A DNA stretch of 64,000 nt, taken from contig NZ_FCON02000016.1 of assembly GCF_001544535.1 (NCBI RefSeq), forward strand, positions 40,379 through 104,378. Direction: 5' to 3'. The notes below the pieces were generated by a model. That model did no database searches. It saw only the letters and a program-made list of their open reading frames with translations, and was not told the origin of the DNA. This document shows, piece by piece, positions 26,729 through 35,619 of the stretch; within the stretch, counting starts at the first letter, position 1, and each line of letters starts with the position of its first letter. The DNA is from Caballeronia choica (GTDB lineage Bacteria; Pseudomonadota; Gammaproteobacteria; Burkholderiales; Burkholderiaceae). The translations under genes and the position numbers were made by a program.

Positions 26729-26796
26729 TCGGTCACTGGATGAGCCATCGCGTTACTACAATGAAATAGCGCAAACGACGTTCGTAGGAGGACGCC

Positions 26797-27231
26797 ATGT
26801 TCAAGCACATCCTGGTTCCGACCGATGGCTCGGAGCTGTCGCAAAAAGCAATCGATGGCGCGATCGACCTGGCGCAATCCGTCGGCGCGCGCATCACCGC
26901 GTATGCGTGCCTGCCGCAGTATCCGTACTCGCCGTTCGCGGATGTCGCCGTCGAGCCGCCCGACGACTTCCACGCGCGCGCCGAAGCCGAGGCGCGCGAG
27001 CACCTGCGTGCGGTCGAACTGGCTGCGCAGCAGGCGGGCGTCACCTGCGACAGCGTGACGAGCATCGACTCCGCGCCGTATATCGGCATCATCGAGGCGG
27101 CGGAGACGGGCGGTTGCGATGTGATCCTGATGGCATCGCATGGACGGCGCGGGCTCGGCAGTCTCCTGATCGGCAGCGAAACGCAGCGCGTGCTCACGCA
27201 CACGAAGATTCCGGTGATCGTTTATCGATAG
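26797..27231 (+). CDS. universal stress protein (UspA family)
   Basis: 144-residue single-domain Usp protein. It starts MFKHILVPTDGSELS and has the nucleotide-binding loop GRRGLGSLLIGS near the C-terminus, so it is probably of the ATP-binding type. An AGGAGG ribosome-binding site lies just before the ATG. It follows the LysR gene by 68 bp on the same strand and ends just before a strong bidirectional terminator. Such proteins typically accumulate under starvation or oxidative stress. Confidence 0.95.
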   Translation: MFKHILVPTDGSELSQKAIDGAIDLAQSVGARITAYACLPQYPYSPFADVAVEPPDDFHARAEAEAREHLRAVELAAQQAGVTCDSVTSIDSAPYIGIIEAAETGGCDVILMASHGRRGLGSLLIGSETQRVLTHTKIPVIVYR

Positions 27232-27246
27232 CGTCAACGCAGTATC

Positions 27247-27290
27247 AAAAGAAAGCGCGCGGCCTGGATCCAGGCCGCGCGCTTTCTTTT
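27247..27290. terminator. bidirectional terminator between usp and aceA
   Basis: A 44-bp perfect palindrome with 20-bp arms (AAAAGAAAGCGCGCGGCCTG and its complement) around GATC. The A- and T-rich ends suit termination of both usp (rightward) and aceA (leftward). Confidence 0.93.
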
Positions 27291-27348
27291 TGGCGGCGGG
27301 TCGTGCCCGCCGCCTTCTTGACTACGCTCCCTGATTACGCCTTCTGAA

Positions 27349-28653
27349 TCAAGCGACTTTCTTGTCGAAGAACTGCTCGTCCTCGGTCGAGCCGTGCAGG
27401 GCGGTCGTCGATGCGTCGCGTTCCACCGTCTGCGTGACGGCGTCGAAGTAACCCGTGCCCACTTCGCGCTGATGCTTGACGGCGGTGAAGCCCTTTTCGG
27501 CGGCCGCGAACTCGGCCTGCTGCATTTCGACGAACGCGGTCATCTGGTTGCGTGCATAGCCGTGCGCGAGGTTGAACATCGAGTAGTTCAGCGCGTGGAA
27601 GCCCGCGAGCGTGATGAACTGGAACTTATAGCCCATCGCGCCGAGTTCGCGCTGGAACTTGGCGATCGTCGCGTCGTCGAGGTTCTTCTTCCAGTTGAAC
27701 GACGGCGAGCAGTTGTACGACAGCAGTTGGTCCGGGAATTCCTTGTGGATCGCGTCCGCGAATTGCTTCGCGAACTCGAGGTCTGGCTTGCCGGTTTCGC
27801 ACCAGATCATGTCGGCGTACGGCGAATACGCGAGACCGCGCGAGATCGCCTGCTCGAGGCCCGGACGCGTGCGATAGAAGCCCTCGACCGTGCGCTCGCC
27901 GGTGAGGAACGGCTTGTCGTTGTCGTCGATGTCGGAGGTCACGAGGTCGGCGGCTTCCGCGTCCGTGCGGGCGAGCAGGACCGTCGGCGTGCCGCAGACG
28001 TCGGCGGCGAGGCGCGCGGCGGTCAGCTTCGCGATGTTCTCGCGGGTCGGCACGAGCACCTTGCCGCCCATGTGGCCGCACTTCTTTACCGACGCCAGTT
28101 GGTCTTCGAAGTGCACGCCCGAGGCGCCGGCTTCGATCATCGCCTTCATCAGTTCGAACGCGTTCAGGACGCCGCCGAAGCCGGCTTCCGCGTCGGCGAC
28201 GATCGGCGCGAAGTAGTCGATATAGCCTTCGTCGCCCGGATTCTTGCCTTCGGACCACTGGATCTGGTCGGCGCGCGTGAGCGTGTTGTTGATGCGCTTC
28301 ACGACGAGTGGCACCGAGTTCGCCGGATACAGCGACTGGTCAGGATACATTTCGCCTGCCACGTTGGCATCGCCCGCAACCTGCCAGCCCGACAGATAGA
28401 TCGCCTTCAGACCCGCCTTCACCTGCTGCATCGCCTGGTTGCCGGTCAGCGCGCCGAGCGAGTTGACGAACGGCTCGTTATTGACGCTTTCCCACAGTTT
28501 CTCGGCGCCGCGCTTGGCAAGCGTGTGCTCGACCTGCAGCGAGCCGCGCAGACGCACGACGTCCTCGGCGGTGTAGGTGCGCTTGATGCCTTTCCAGCGC
28601 GGATCGGTGTCCCATTGCAGTTGGAGTTGCTGTGCTTGTTCTTGACGTGACAT
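27349..28653 (-). CDS. aceA: isocitrate lyase
   Basis: Cleaves isocitrate to glyoxylate and succinate, the first step of the glyoxylate shunt. 434 residues from the ATG at 28653, the same length as the E. coli enzyme; the extra upstream open frame is not used, since AAGGAG lies just before this ATG. The catalytic KKCGH segment and the SPSFNWKK motif are clear. It works with aceB 2.5 kb away. A 16-bp perfect palindrome lies 120 bp upstream of the start. Confidence 0.97.
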   Translation of the reverse strand: MSRQEQAQQLQLQWDTDPRWKGIKRTYTAEDVVRLRGSLQVEHTLAKRGAEKLWESVNNEPFVNSLGALTGNQAMQQVKAGLKAIYLSGWQVAGDANVAGEMYPDQSLYPANSVPLVVKRINNTLTRADQIQWSEGKNPGDEGYIDYFAPIVADAEAGFGGVLNAFELMKAMIEAGASGVHFEDQLASVKKCGHMGGKVLVPTRENIAKLTAARLAADVCGTPTVLLARTDAEAADLVTSDIDDNDKPFLTGERTVEGFYRTRPGLEQAISRGLAYSPYADMIWCETGKPDLEFAKQFADAIHKEFPDQLLSYNCSPSFNWKKNLDDATIAKFQRELGAMGYKFQFITLAGFHALNYSMFNLAHGYARNQMTAFVEMQQAEFAAAEKGFTAVKHQREVGTGYFDAVTQTVERDASTTALHGSTEDEQFFDKKVA

Positions 28654-28988
28654 TGCGTTTCTCCTTGAGTACTGTGCGGTCCGGCGAATGATGGTGAAAC
28701 TGTCCCGAATGACTTGAGCGCGACGCCGCATAGTGGTGCGATGCGGGTGCATGGCGGCGTTTCGTTTGCTCAACTCTTATATAAGAGTCTAGGCAAAGTC
28801 GTCCTTCGTAAGTAGTCCCGTCTCACGCTTTTGTCGATATATTTTTATTAATATATTCAACGACTTGAAAATAAAATTTCGTAATGAGAAACGACGTTTT
28901 CTATGTCGCAATTGCGGCGTTGTGCCGCGCAGCAGATTCTTTTGCGACGCAAAACTTCCTTCCACATCGTGAAATATAGGGATGGGCG
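28654..28988. other. aceA upstream region
   Basis: Intergenic stretch of about 335 bp before the helicase terminator. No gene seen. It is AT-richer than its surroundings (notably 28830-28880) and contains the palindrome at 28773-28788. It probably carries the aceA promoter and leader. Confidence 0.5.
28773..28788. promoter_or_regulatory. 16-bp palindrome upstream of aceA, candidate operator
   Basis: ACTCTTATATAAGAGT, a perfect palindrome 120 bp upstream of the aceA ATG. It contains TATAAG, which could double as a -10 on the minus strand. No regulator can be named from the sequence. Confidence 0.55.
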
Positions 28989-29022
28989 AAAAAAAACCGA
29001 TGCGCGAGGCATCGGTTTTTTT
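28989..29022 (-). terminator. terminator for the DEAD-box helicase gene
   Basis: AAAACCGATGC and GCATCGGTTTT with A and T runs on the two sides, around GCGAG; 53 bp beyond the helicase stop codon. Usable in both directions. Confidence 0.9.
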
Positions 29023-29074
29023 AAACACTGCGACCGGAGGGCGACGCATCGCCCTGGTGCATGACGCGAACGGC

Positions 29075-30703
29075 TTAGCTGCCGCGGCGCGGGGCACGCG
29101 GGCCGTCGTTGCGACGCGTGCTGTAGCCGTCGCGCGAACCGCCGCCGAAGCCGCTGCCGCCGTCGCGCGAACCGCCGCGATAGCCGCCGTCGCTGTTGCC
29201 GCCACGGTAGCCGCCTTCACGCGCGCCAGCCGACGCCGGCTTGTTGCCCCAGCCGCCCGGCTTGCCGGCACCGCCGCCATTGCCACCGCCGTTACCGCTG
29301 CCAAAGCGGCGGCCACCCGTCGAACCGCCGCCCGGACGGCCACGGCCACCGGCGAAACCGCCACGGCCGCCGGCCGGTGCCGACTTGCGCGGCTCGAAGC
29401 CAGCGATGACGTTCACCGCCAGCGGCGCGCGCACGAAGCGTTCGATGCGCTTCAGCGCGCCTTGCTCGGCGTGATGCACGAGGCTCACCGCCGTGCCCGT
29501 GCGGCCCGCGCGGCCGGTACGGCCGATGCGGTGCACGTAGTCTTCGGCGAACTTCGGCAGGTCGTAGTTGAATACGTGCGTGACGCCAGGGATATCGATG
29601 CCGCGAGCCGCGACGTCGGTCGCCACCAGCACGCGCACACGGCGCTCGCGCAGTGCGCGGATCGTGCGATTGCGCGCGCCTTGCGGCAGGTCGCCGTGCA
29701 GCGCGGCCGATTCGAAACCGGCGTCGGCAAGGCGAATCGCCAGTTGGTCGGCGTCGTTCTTGGTCGCGGTGAACACGATCGCCTGATCGAGTTCGGCGTC
29801 GCGCAAGAGGTGGTCGAGCAGGCGATCCTTGTGATCGCGGTCGTCGACGTAATGCACCGTTTGCGCGATGTTGTTGCGCGCTTCGAGCTTCTGGACGATC
29901 TCGATGCGTTCCGGGTCCTTCAGGAGACGCCCGGTCAGCGAGCTGATCTTGCCGTCGATGGTGGCCGAGAACAGCAGCGTCTGGCGCGAAGCCGGCGTCG
30001 CGGCAACGATCGTCTCGATGTCGTCGATGAAGCCCATGTCGAGCATGCGGTCGGCTTCGTCGAGCACGAGCATCGTCAGGTTCGACAGGTCGATGCGGCC
30101 GCGCTCCAGGTGGTCGAGCAAACGGCCCGGCGTCGCGACGAGGATTTCGGGGTTCTTCGCGAGCAGCATCAATTGCTGGCCGTACGCGACGCCGCCAAGA
30201 ATGCTGACGGTGCGCAGACGGCGCAAGTGCTTGCCGTACGTGGTCGAGGCGGCCGTGACCTGCATCGCGAGTTCGCGCGTCGGCGTGAGCACGAGCAGGC
30301 TCGGGCGCGCGACGGGCTGCTGGCGGCGCGCCGGGCGGCCGTTCGGGTCACGCGGTTCGCGCGGCTGCGATGCCTGCAGCTTTTCGAGTTGCGAGAAGCG
30401 CTCGATGGCGGGCAGCATGAATGCGGCGGTCTTGCCCGAACCGGTCGGGCTGGAAACGAGGAGGTCGCGTCCGGCGAGCGCTGCGGGAATCGCGCGCTGC
30501 TGCACGGGCGTCGGGACCTGATAGCCGGCGGCCGTCAGGGCGGAAACGATGTCGGCGGACAGGCCGAGCGATTCGAAGCTCGGGCCTTCGGGAACTGCTG
30601 GCGCTGCCTGAACTGCGGGCGCGGCCGGTGCTGCGGGGGTATCGGTGCCGAGTGCTTGTGCTGCGATGGTGTCCAACGGGCTTTGGGTATTGCTCGAAGT
30701 CAT
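29075..30703 (-). CDS. DEAD-box ATP-dependent RNA helicase, RhlE-like
   Basis: 542 residues from the ATG at 30703 (AAGGA just before it; the longer frame adds 35 doubtful residues). An Ala/Pro-rich N-terminus is followed by the Q motif (SFESLGLSADIVSALTAAGY), Walker A SPTGSGKT, DEAD within VLDEADRMLDMGF, SAT and the motif VI HRIGRTGRAGR. After about residue 390 the tail is rich in Gly, Arg and Ser with RGG-like and GYRGG repeats, a common RNA-binding extension. Likely roles are RNA remodelling in ribosome assembly or cold growth (family inference). Confidence 0.94.
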   Translation of the reverse strand: MTSSNTQSPLDTIAAQALGTDTPAAPAAPAVQAAPAVPEGPSFESLGLSADIVSALTAAGYQVPTPVQQRAIPAALAGRDLLVSSPTGSGKTAAFMLPAIERFSQLEKLQASQPREPRDPNGRPARRQQPVARPSLLVLTPTRELAMQVTAASTTYGKHLRRLRTVSILGGVAYGQQLMLLAKNPEILVATPGRLLDHLERGRIDLSNLTMLVLDEADRMLDMGFIDDIETIVAATPASRQTLLFSATIDGKISSLTGRLLKDPERIEIVQKLEARNNIAQTVHYVDDRDHKDRLLDHLLRDAELDQAIVFTATKNDADQLAIRLADAGFESAALHGDLPQGARNRTIRALRERRVRVLVATDVAARGIDIPGVTHVFNYDLPKFAEDYVHRIGRTGRAGRTGTAVSLVHHAEQGALKRIERFVRAPLAVNVIAGFEPRKSAPAGGRGGFAGGRGRPGGGSTGGRRFGSGNGGGNGGGAGKPGGWGNKPASAGAREGGYRGGNSDGGYRGGSRDGGSGFGGGSRDGYSTRRNDGPRAPRRGS

Positions 30704-31077
30704 GTCGATCCTTGAAACGGGAAATGAGGCGTTGGCGCCAATCGGCATACCCAAGTCGTCGGATTCAGCGAGCGAAGAAGCAGCGAGCAAATCGAAAAAC
30801 GGGGGCAACTCGCGACAGTGAAGGCGAGCTTTGTTGTTAGAAGCTGTATCGGATACGGCAGGCCGGGAGGGCGCTGTCGTCAGCCTGGTGCATGACAGGC
30901 CGGAAGTGGCCTAGCAAGGAGGGGACAGTTTCTAAACTGGATTGGAGCAAAACGCTACGAGACGCTGCGCTGCGTGCATGGAAGGTTCCGGAGAGATCCG
31001 AACCACACGGTTCACAGTGAAGCGCAGACGGCAGTATATCGAAATTTGTTGCACTGCGCCAGACATTAAGACGAATG
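30704..31077. other. helicase upstream region
   Basis: About 370 bp without a gene. Cold-shock-type helicases often have long leaders, and this stretch could be one, but no conserved structure could be named. Confidence 0.4.
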
Positions 31078-31102
31078 CCGGTGCGGCGAGGGTCCGCACC
31101 GG
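31078..31102 (-). terminator. hairpin after the acyl-CoA-binding protein gene
   Basis: CCGGTGCGG (31078-31086) pairs with CCGCACCGG (31094-31102); on the minus strand it is followed only by CATTCGTCTTAATG, a weak T stretch. Position just after the stop codon supports termination. Confidence 0.5.
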
Positions 31103-31110
31103 CCCGAAGG

Positions 31111-31380
31111 TCAGGCCGAAGCGCCGCTTTTCAGCGATTCGACGAGTTCGATGTAAAGCCGCCTGGCGTCGTCTTGCGACGTGCCTTGCAGCGCCGCCCA
31201 CGCTTCGTACTTGTATTTGCCGGCGAGATCGGCGAAACCGGGTTTGTCGCCGTGGGCGTCGCCGGTGCTGGCCTGCTTGTAGAGCGCGTAGAGGCGCAGC
31301 AGCGTTAGGTTGCCGGGGCGCTCGGCCAGCTTCTTGACGTCGGTCTGGGCTTGGGTGAATCGTGCGTCGATGTCGCTCAT
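31111..31380 (-). CDS. acyl-CoA-binding protein
   Basis: 89-residue four-helix protein of the ACBP family, which binds long-chain acyl-CoA esters in the cytosol. The marks are LYALYKQASTGDAHGDKPG and KYEAWAALQGTSQDDARRLYI, covering the ligand-contact residues of the family. Small ACBP genes are scattered in beta-proteobacteria and usually transcribed singly, as here. The start ATG at 31380 is the only in-frame choice. Confidence 0.93.
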   Translation of the reverse strand: MSDIDARFTQAQTDVKKLAERPGNLTLLRLYALYKQASTGDAHGDKPGFADLAGKYKYEAWAALQGTSQDDARRLYIELVESLKSGASA

Positions 31381-31526
31381 CCTGTATCTCTTTGCTATTT
31401 TTGAGGCCGACGATCATAGCAAGCCGGTCCGGCGCGGCTGTCGAGGGTTTCTTCCAGACGGGCGGCTCGCGGGAAGCTTCGCCGAATGCGTCGGATGCTC
31501 CGAACACGCGCAAGTCCCGCATTACA

Positions 31527-32342
31527 ATGACGCCTATGACACGCACCGTTCTGTTAGCCCTCGATACCTCGACCGAATTCTGTTCGGTCGCGCTGCTGCT
31601 CGCCGAAGCACCGCCTGCTACGGACGCCGTCGCAGCGCACCACGTCACCGCTTCGACCCACACCTGGCTGCGCCACGAAGCGACCGGTGCGGTGTCGAGC
31701 ACGCGGCTGTTGCCCGCCATCCGCGAACTCTTCGATGACGCGCGTCTCGCGCTTTCCGACTGCACCGCAATCGCATTTGGCTCAGGCCCCGGTTCGTTCA
31801 CCGGTCTGCGAACCGCGACGGGTGTGGCGCAAGGGCTTGCGTTCGGGCTCGGCGTGCCGGTCGTGCCGGTCGGAACCCTGCTCGCGTGCGCGGAGTTAGC
31901 GCGTTTGCGCGAGCCGTCGGTGTCGCGGGTGCTTGCGGCGCTCGATGCCCGCATGGACGAGGTCTACTGGGCCGACTTCGAATTCGACACCGCCGCCGGC
32001 GACTGGCGCACGATCCGGTCCGCGTCGCTCGATGCGCCGGGTGCGCTCGTGTTGCCGGACGCGCCGTTCACGCTCGCGGGCAATGCCGCGGCGGCTTTCG
32101 GCGAACGGCTGCCGGCGGTTTCGGCGGCTTTTCGCGTCGATTACGAAGCGCTGCCGCACGCGTTGCCGGTCGCGCTCGCCGGTTTGCGCGGACTGCGCGC
32201 CGGTCGCACCGTGCCGCCCGAACTGGCCGCGCCGGAATATATCCGCGACAAGGTCGCGCAGACCACCGTCGAGCGCCTCGAAGCGCGCGCGGCGAAAGAC
32301 GCGCAAGGCAGGCAGGACAAGCACGAGGAGCCGGTGCGGTGA
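31527..32342 (+). CDS. tsaB: tRNA threonylcarbamoyladenosine biosynthesis protein TsaB
   Basis: Partner of TsaD and TsaE in making N6-threonylcarbamoyl-A37 in ANN-decoding tRNAs. About 271 residues, a degenerate member of the ASKHA fold, without its own catalytic metal site. It begins LLALDTSTEFCSVALL and has the GPGSFTGLRTATGVAQGLAFG block typical of TsaB. The start is ATG 31527 or 31536, nine bases apart. The last bases overlap the GTG start of rimI, so translation is coupled. Confidence 0.93.
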   Translation: MTPMTRTVLLALDTSTEFCSVALLLAEAPPATDAVAAHHVTASTHTWLRHEATGAVSSTRLLPAIRELFDDARLALSDCTAIAFGSGPGSFTGLRTATGVAQGLAFGLGVPVVPVGTLLACAELARLREPSVSRVLAALDARMDEVYWADFEFDTAAGDWRTIRSASLDAPGALVLPDAPFTLAGNAAAAFGERLPAVSAAFRVDYEALPHALPVALAGLRGLRAGRTVPPELAAPEYIRDKVAQTTVERLEARAAKDAQGRQDKHEEPVR

Positions 32343-32833
32343 GCGGGGTGCTGTTGGCGGATCGCTATCTGTCCTCGATGACGGAGGCGGATCTCGATGA
32401 AGTCGCCGCCATCGAGAAGCTCGCTTACGAGTTTCCGTGGAGCCGCGGCAATTTCCAGGATTCGCTCAGAAACGGTTATTTCGGCGTGTGCATGCGCCAT
32501 GTGACCGGGACGCTGGTCGGCTATTGCGTGCTGATGCCGGTCGTCGACGAAATGCATCTGCTCAATCTGTGCGTCGCGCCGCAAGCCCAGCACGCCGGCG
32601 CCGGGCTCGCGCTCTTGCGCGAAGCCGTGCGCATCGCGCGCGCCGAAAGGCTCGACGGCGTCTTGCTGGAGGTGCGGCCGTCGAATCCGCGCGCGATCCA
32701 GCTTTACGAGCGCTTCGGCTTTTCCGCGATCGGACGCCGCAAGAATTATTACCCCGCGCGGCATCGGTCGCGCGAGGACGCAATCGTCATGCGTCTGTCG
32801 TTTTCGAAGGAGGGCGCGCATGGCGCTGCGTGA
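32339..32833 (+). CDS. rimI: ribosomal-protein-alanine N-acetyltransferase
   Basis: GNAT enzyme that acetylates the N-terminal alanine of ribosomal protein S18. 164 residues. The acetyl-CoA motif is VAPQAQHAGAGLALL and the C-terminal block is LEVRPSNPRAIQLYERFGF, then IGRRKNYYP, as in RimI. The start is GTG 32339, overlapping the tsaB stop (GTGA). The tsaB-rimI pairing is common in proteobacteria. The end overlaps the next gene by 14 bp. Confidence 0.92.
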   Translation: MSGVLLADRYLSSMTEADLDEVAAIEKLAYEFPWSRGNFQDSLRNGYFGVCMRHVTGTLVGYCVLMPVVDEMHLLNLCVAPQAQHAGAGLALLREAVRIARAERLDGVLLEVRPSNPRAIQLYERFGFSAIGRRKNYYPARHRSREDAIVMRLSFSKEGAHGAA

Positions 32834-33827
32834 ATCGATGCTGGAAGAATTCGGGCTCGGGCCGGTGTGGGTGCGGCGGCGGGCGAGTGGAGCGGTCGGT
32901 GCCGACGCGGTTGCTGCGGAACAAGCCGTACCGGTCGTGGAGCGCGCGGGGAATTCGGCCGCGTCCGGCGCCGCAGCGGGCTCGGCGAAGCCGGAGTCTT
33001 TCGCCTCTTCGCCGAACGCCCCGAGGTTGCCCGAACGCCGCGCTGCGGTGCCGCTCGCGAAATCCGCGCCCCCGTCCGAGCCTCCGATCCAGCCCCCACA
33101 AGCGCTCGACCCGTCCGCGCAACAACCCGAACCACCGCTCCCAATCGCGGAGCCCGCCTTCGACGAACTCCCCTGGCTCGACGACGAACCCGCGCCGACC
33201 ACGGCACGCACCGATCTCGACGCCCCCGGCGACATCCACACGCTCGACTGGGACACGCTCGCCGCGCGCGTCGCGTCCTGCGAACGCTGTCGCCTGTGCG
33301 AGCGCCGCACGAACACCGTGTTCGGCGTCGGCGACCGCGAAGCCGACTGGATGCTGATCGGCGAGGCGCCCGGAGAAAACGAAGACAAGCAGGGCGAGCC
33401 GTTCGTCGGGCAGGCGGGCAAGCTGCTCGACAGCATGCTGCGCGCCGTCACGCTCGCGCGCGATTCGAACGTTTATATCGCGAATGTGATCAAGTGCCGC
33501 CCGCCCGGCAACCGCAATCCGGAGCCCGATGAAGTCGCGCGTTGCGAGCCGTATTTGCAGCGGCAGGTGGCGCTCGTCAAGCCGAAGGTGATCGTCGCGC
33601 TCGGCCGCTTCGCCGCGCAGAGCCTGCTGAAGACCGACGCGAGCATCGCGTCGCTGCGCGGGCGCGTGCATCGGTACGAGGGCGTGCCGGTGATCGTCAC
33701 GTATCACCCCGCGTACCTGCTGCGCAGCCTGCCCGACAAGGCGAAGGCGTGGGCCGACCTGTGTCTCGCGCAAAAGACGTATCGCGAGTCGCTCGCGGCG
33801 CTGGGAGACGCGCAGGGCGGCATCTGA
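32820..33827 (+). CDS. uracil-DNA glycosylase family 4/5-like (SPO1 polymerase-related)
   Basis: 335 residues. Residues 1-20 (MALRESMLEEFGLGPVWVRR) are followed by about 110 residues of Pro/Ala/Glu-rich linker, then the glycosylase. The Fe-S cysteine ligands appear in CERCRLCERR, the uracil pocket in GEAPGENEDKQGEPFVGQAG, and the catalytic His segment in TYHPAYLLR. It removes uracil from DNA; the linker may tether it to another factor such as the replisome (inference). It overlaps rimI by 14 bp and the next ATG by 1 bp. Confidence 0.9.
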   Translation: MALRESMLEEFGLGPVWVRRRASGAVGADAVAAEQAVPVVERAGNSAASGAAAGSAKPESFASSPNAPRLPERRAAVPLAKSAPPSEPPIQPPQALDPSAQQPEPPLPIAEPAFDELPWLDDEPAPTTARTDLDAPGDIHTLDWDTLAARVASCERCRLCERRTNTVFGVGDREADWMLIGEAPGENEDKQGEPFVGQAGKLLDSMLRAVTLARDSNVYIANVIKCRPPGNRNPEPDEVARCEPYLQRQVALVKPKVIVALGRFAAQSLLKTDASIASLRGRVHRYEGVPVIVTYHPAYLLRSLPDKAKAWADLCLAQKTYRESLAALGDAQGGI

Positions 33828-34816
33828 TGGGGCCGGCGCGCGAGGTGGACCGTCTCGTCGACGCCTACGACGACGTCACGGTCCGCGACCTCGCGTGGCT
33901 GCTGTTCTCGCCCGATCTGCTGCGCGCGAGCCACGCGGGCGCACCGCTCGCCACTCCGTTCGAGTCGGAGCCGGAACGCGCCGCCACGCTCGCCTGGCTC
34001 GCCGCGCTCGACCGCGATCCCGCCCCGCTGCACGGACGCGCGCGCAATCCGAAACTGACGCGGCTCGGCTTCTACGCCGAAAGCCTGCTCGAATACTTCC
34101 TGACGCATGGACCGGCCGCCGGACTCGTCGCGGCGAACGTGCCGTTGCGCCACCAGCGCCGGACCATCGGCGAATGCGACTTCCTGCTGCACACGGCGCG
34201 CGGCGCGCGTCTGCATTGGGAACTGGCCGTGAAGTTCTATCTGCACATCGGCGACGGTTCCTGTGCTCAGGCGCGTCTTTCCGACTACGTTGGCCCCAAC
34301 CTGCAGGACCGCTTCGACCTGAAGCACATGCGACTTCTCACGCATCAGCTCGCGCTGAGTTCGCGCGCGGAGTTCGCGTCGCTCGGGTTCGAGGGGCCGT
34401 GGGAGGCGCAGTTATACATCAAGGGGCGGCTCTTCTATCACGACGATCACGACGCATGCGTGCGGCCCGCGCCCGAACTCGGCGACGCGCATTTGCGCGG
34501 ATGGTGGCTGACGGCGTCGGAGTGGAGTGCGCAGGCGTCGCAGGGCGAGACTGGCACGTCCGCTGCCGCCCGGGCCTGGGTCGTGCAGCCGCGCCTCGCC
34601 TGGCTGGCATCGCGACGCCTGGCCGTCGCCGATGCCGACGCGTTGCTCGCCCACTCGGCGGCAATTCACGAACGCCTGCAAGACGCGGCCTCGCCGACGA
34701 TGGTCGCCGCCTACGCGCGCGGCGAAAACGGCACGTGGATCGAGCAGTCGCGCGGCTTCATCGTTCCCGACGACTGGCCCGATCGCGCGCGCGAGTTCGC
34801 GCTCACCACCATCTGA
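33827..34816 (+). CDS. DUF1853 family protein
   Basis: 329-residue protein of the conserved uncharacterised DUF1853 family. Diagnostic features are LGFYAESLLEYFL, QRRTIGECDFLL and HWELAVKFYL, with acidic and Lys residues (GECDF, ELAVKF) spaced like a PD-(D/E)xK nuclease core. That fold assignment is inference. The ATG at 33827 overlaps the preceding TGA. It ends within thiD, which is on the opposite strand, with 14 bp shared. Function unknown; its position in the DNA-repair/translation cluster hints at nucleic-acid work. Confidence 0.85.
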   Translation: MGPAREVDRLVDAYDDVTVRDLAWLLFSPDLLRASHAGAPLATPFESEPERAATLAWLAALDRDPAPLHGRARNPKLTRLGFYAESLLEYFLTHGPAAGLVAANVPLRHQRRTIGECDFLLHTARGARLHWELAVKFYLHIGDGSCAQARLSDYVGPNLQDRFDLKHMRLLTHQLALSSRAEFASLGFEGPWEAQLYIKGRLFYHDDHDACVRPAPELGDAHLRGWWLTASEWSAQASQGETGTSAAARAWVVQPRLAWLASRRLAVADADALLAHSAAIHERLQDAASPTMVAAYARGENGTWIEQSRGFIVPDDWPDRAREFALTTI

Positions 34817-35615
34817 AGAAGTGATGCACCGGCCCGACGCCGTGGCCGACATCGAGCCGCGCGCTATTTTCGATTGCGCCCGTCAGGTAGCGTTTGGCTT
34901 CAGTCGTGGCGCTCGCGAGGCTGTCGCTTTGCGGAATCAGCGCCGCGATCGCCGATGACAGCGTGCAGCCGGTGCCATGGGTGTTCTTCAGCGGCACGCG
35001 CGCGCCGCCGAGTCTCAGCGCCCCGCCTTTTTCGATGAGCCAGTCGGGGCTGTCGGCGGAATCCAGATGGCCGCCTTTCATCAGCACCGCCCGCGCGCCG
35101 AGTGCAAGGAGCGCTTCGCCCTGGCGGACCATCGCGTCTTCGTCGGTCGCGCTTTTCGTATCCAGCAGCGCCGCCGCTTCCGGCAGGTTCGGCGTGACGA
35201 GCGTCGCCAGCGGCAGCAGTTCGTCGCGCAACGCGGCGACGGCTTCCGGCGCGAGCAGCGCGTGGTGGCTCTTCGAGATCATCACCGTGTCGAGCACGAC
35301 ATGTTCCGGCCGATGGCGCGCGAGCGCCTCAGCGACCGCGCGCACGATGCCGGCGTTGGCGAGCATGCCGATCTTCACGGCGTCGATGCGGATGTCGTCG
35401 AAGACGGCGTCGAGCTGCGCGGTCACGAAGCCCGCCTCGGGCGTGTGGATCGCGGTGACGCCGCGCGTGTTTTGCGCGGTCAGCGCCGTGATGACGCTCA
35501 AGCCGTACGCGCCGAGCGCCGAGAACGCCTTCAGGTCAGCCTGGATGCCCGCGCCGCCGCCCGAATCGGAGCCGGCGATGGTGAGGACGTTGGGGATCGG
35601 TCTGGTCTCTGACAT
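34803..35615 (-). CDS. thiD: hydroxymethylpyrimidine/phosphomethylpyrimidine kinase
   Basis: Phosphorylates hydroxymethylpyrimidine twice to the pyrophosphate used by ThiE in thiamine synthesis. 270 residues, ribokinase fold: [18 protein letters not shown] at the N-terminus and the [15 protein letters not shown] anion hole with catalytic Asp/Cys region near the C-terminus. The ATG at 35615 is preferred over the longer open frame. It is third in thiM-thiE-thiD on the minus strand, four bases after thiE. Its 3' end overlaps the convergent DUF1853 gene by 14 bp. Confidence 0.95.
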   Translation of the reverse strand: MSETRPIPNVLTIAGSDSGGGAGIQADLKAFSALGAYGLSVITALTAQNTRGVTAIHTPEAGFVTAQLDAVFDDIRIDAVKIGMLANAGIVRAVAEALARHRPEHVVLDTVMISKSHHALLAPEAVAALRDELLPLATLVTPNLPEAAALLDTKSATDEDAMVRQGEALLALGARAVLMKGGHLDSADSPDWLIEKGGALRLGGARVPLKNTHGTGCTLSSAIAALIPQSDSLASATTEAKRYLTGAIENSARLDVGHGVGPVHHFFRWW

Positions 35616-35619
35616 GGCG

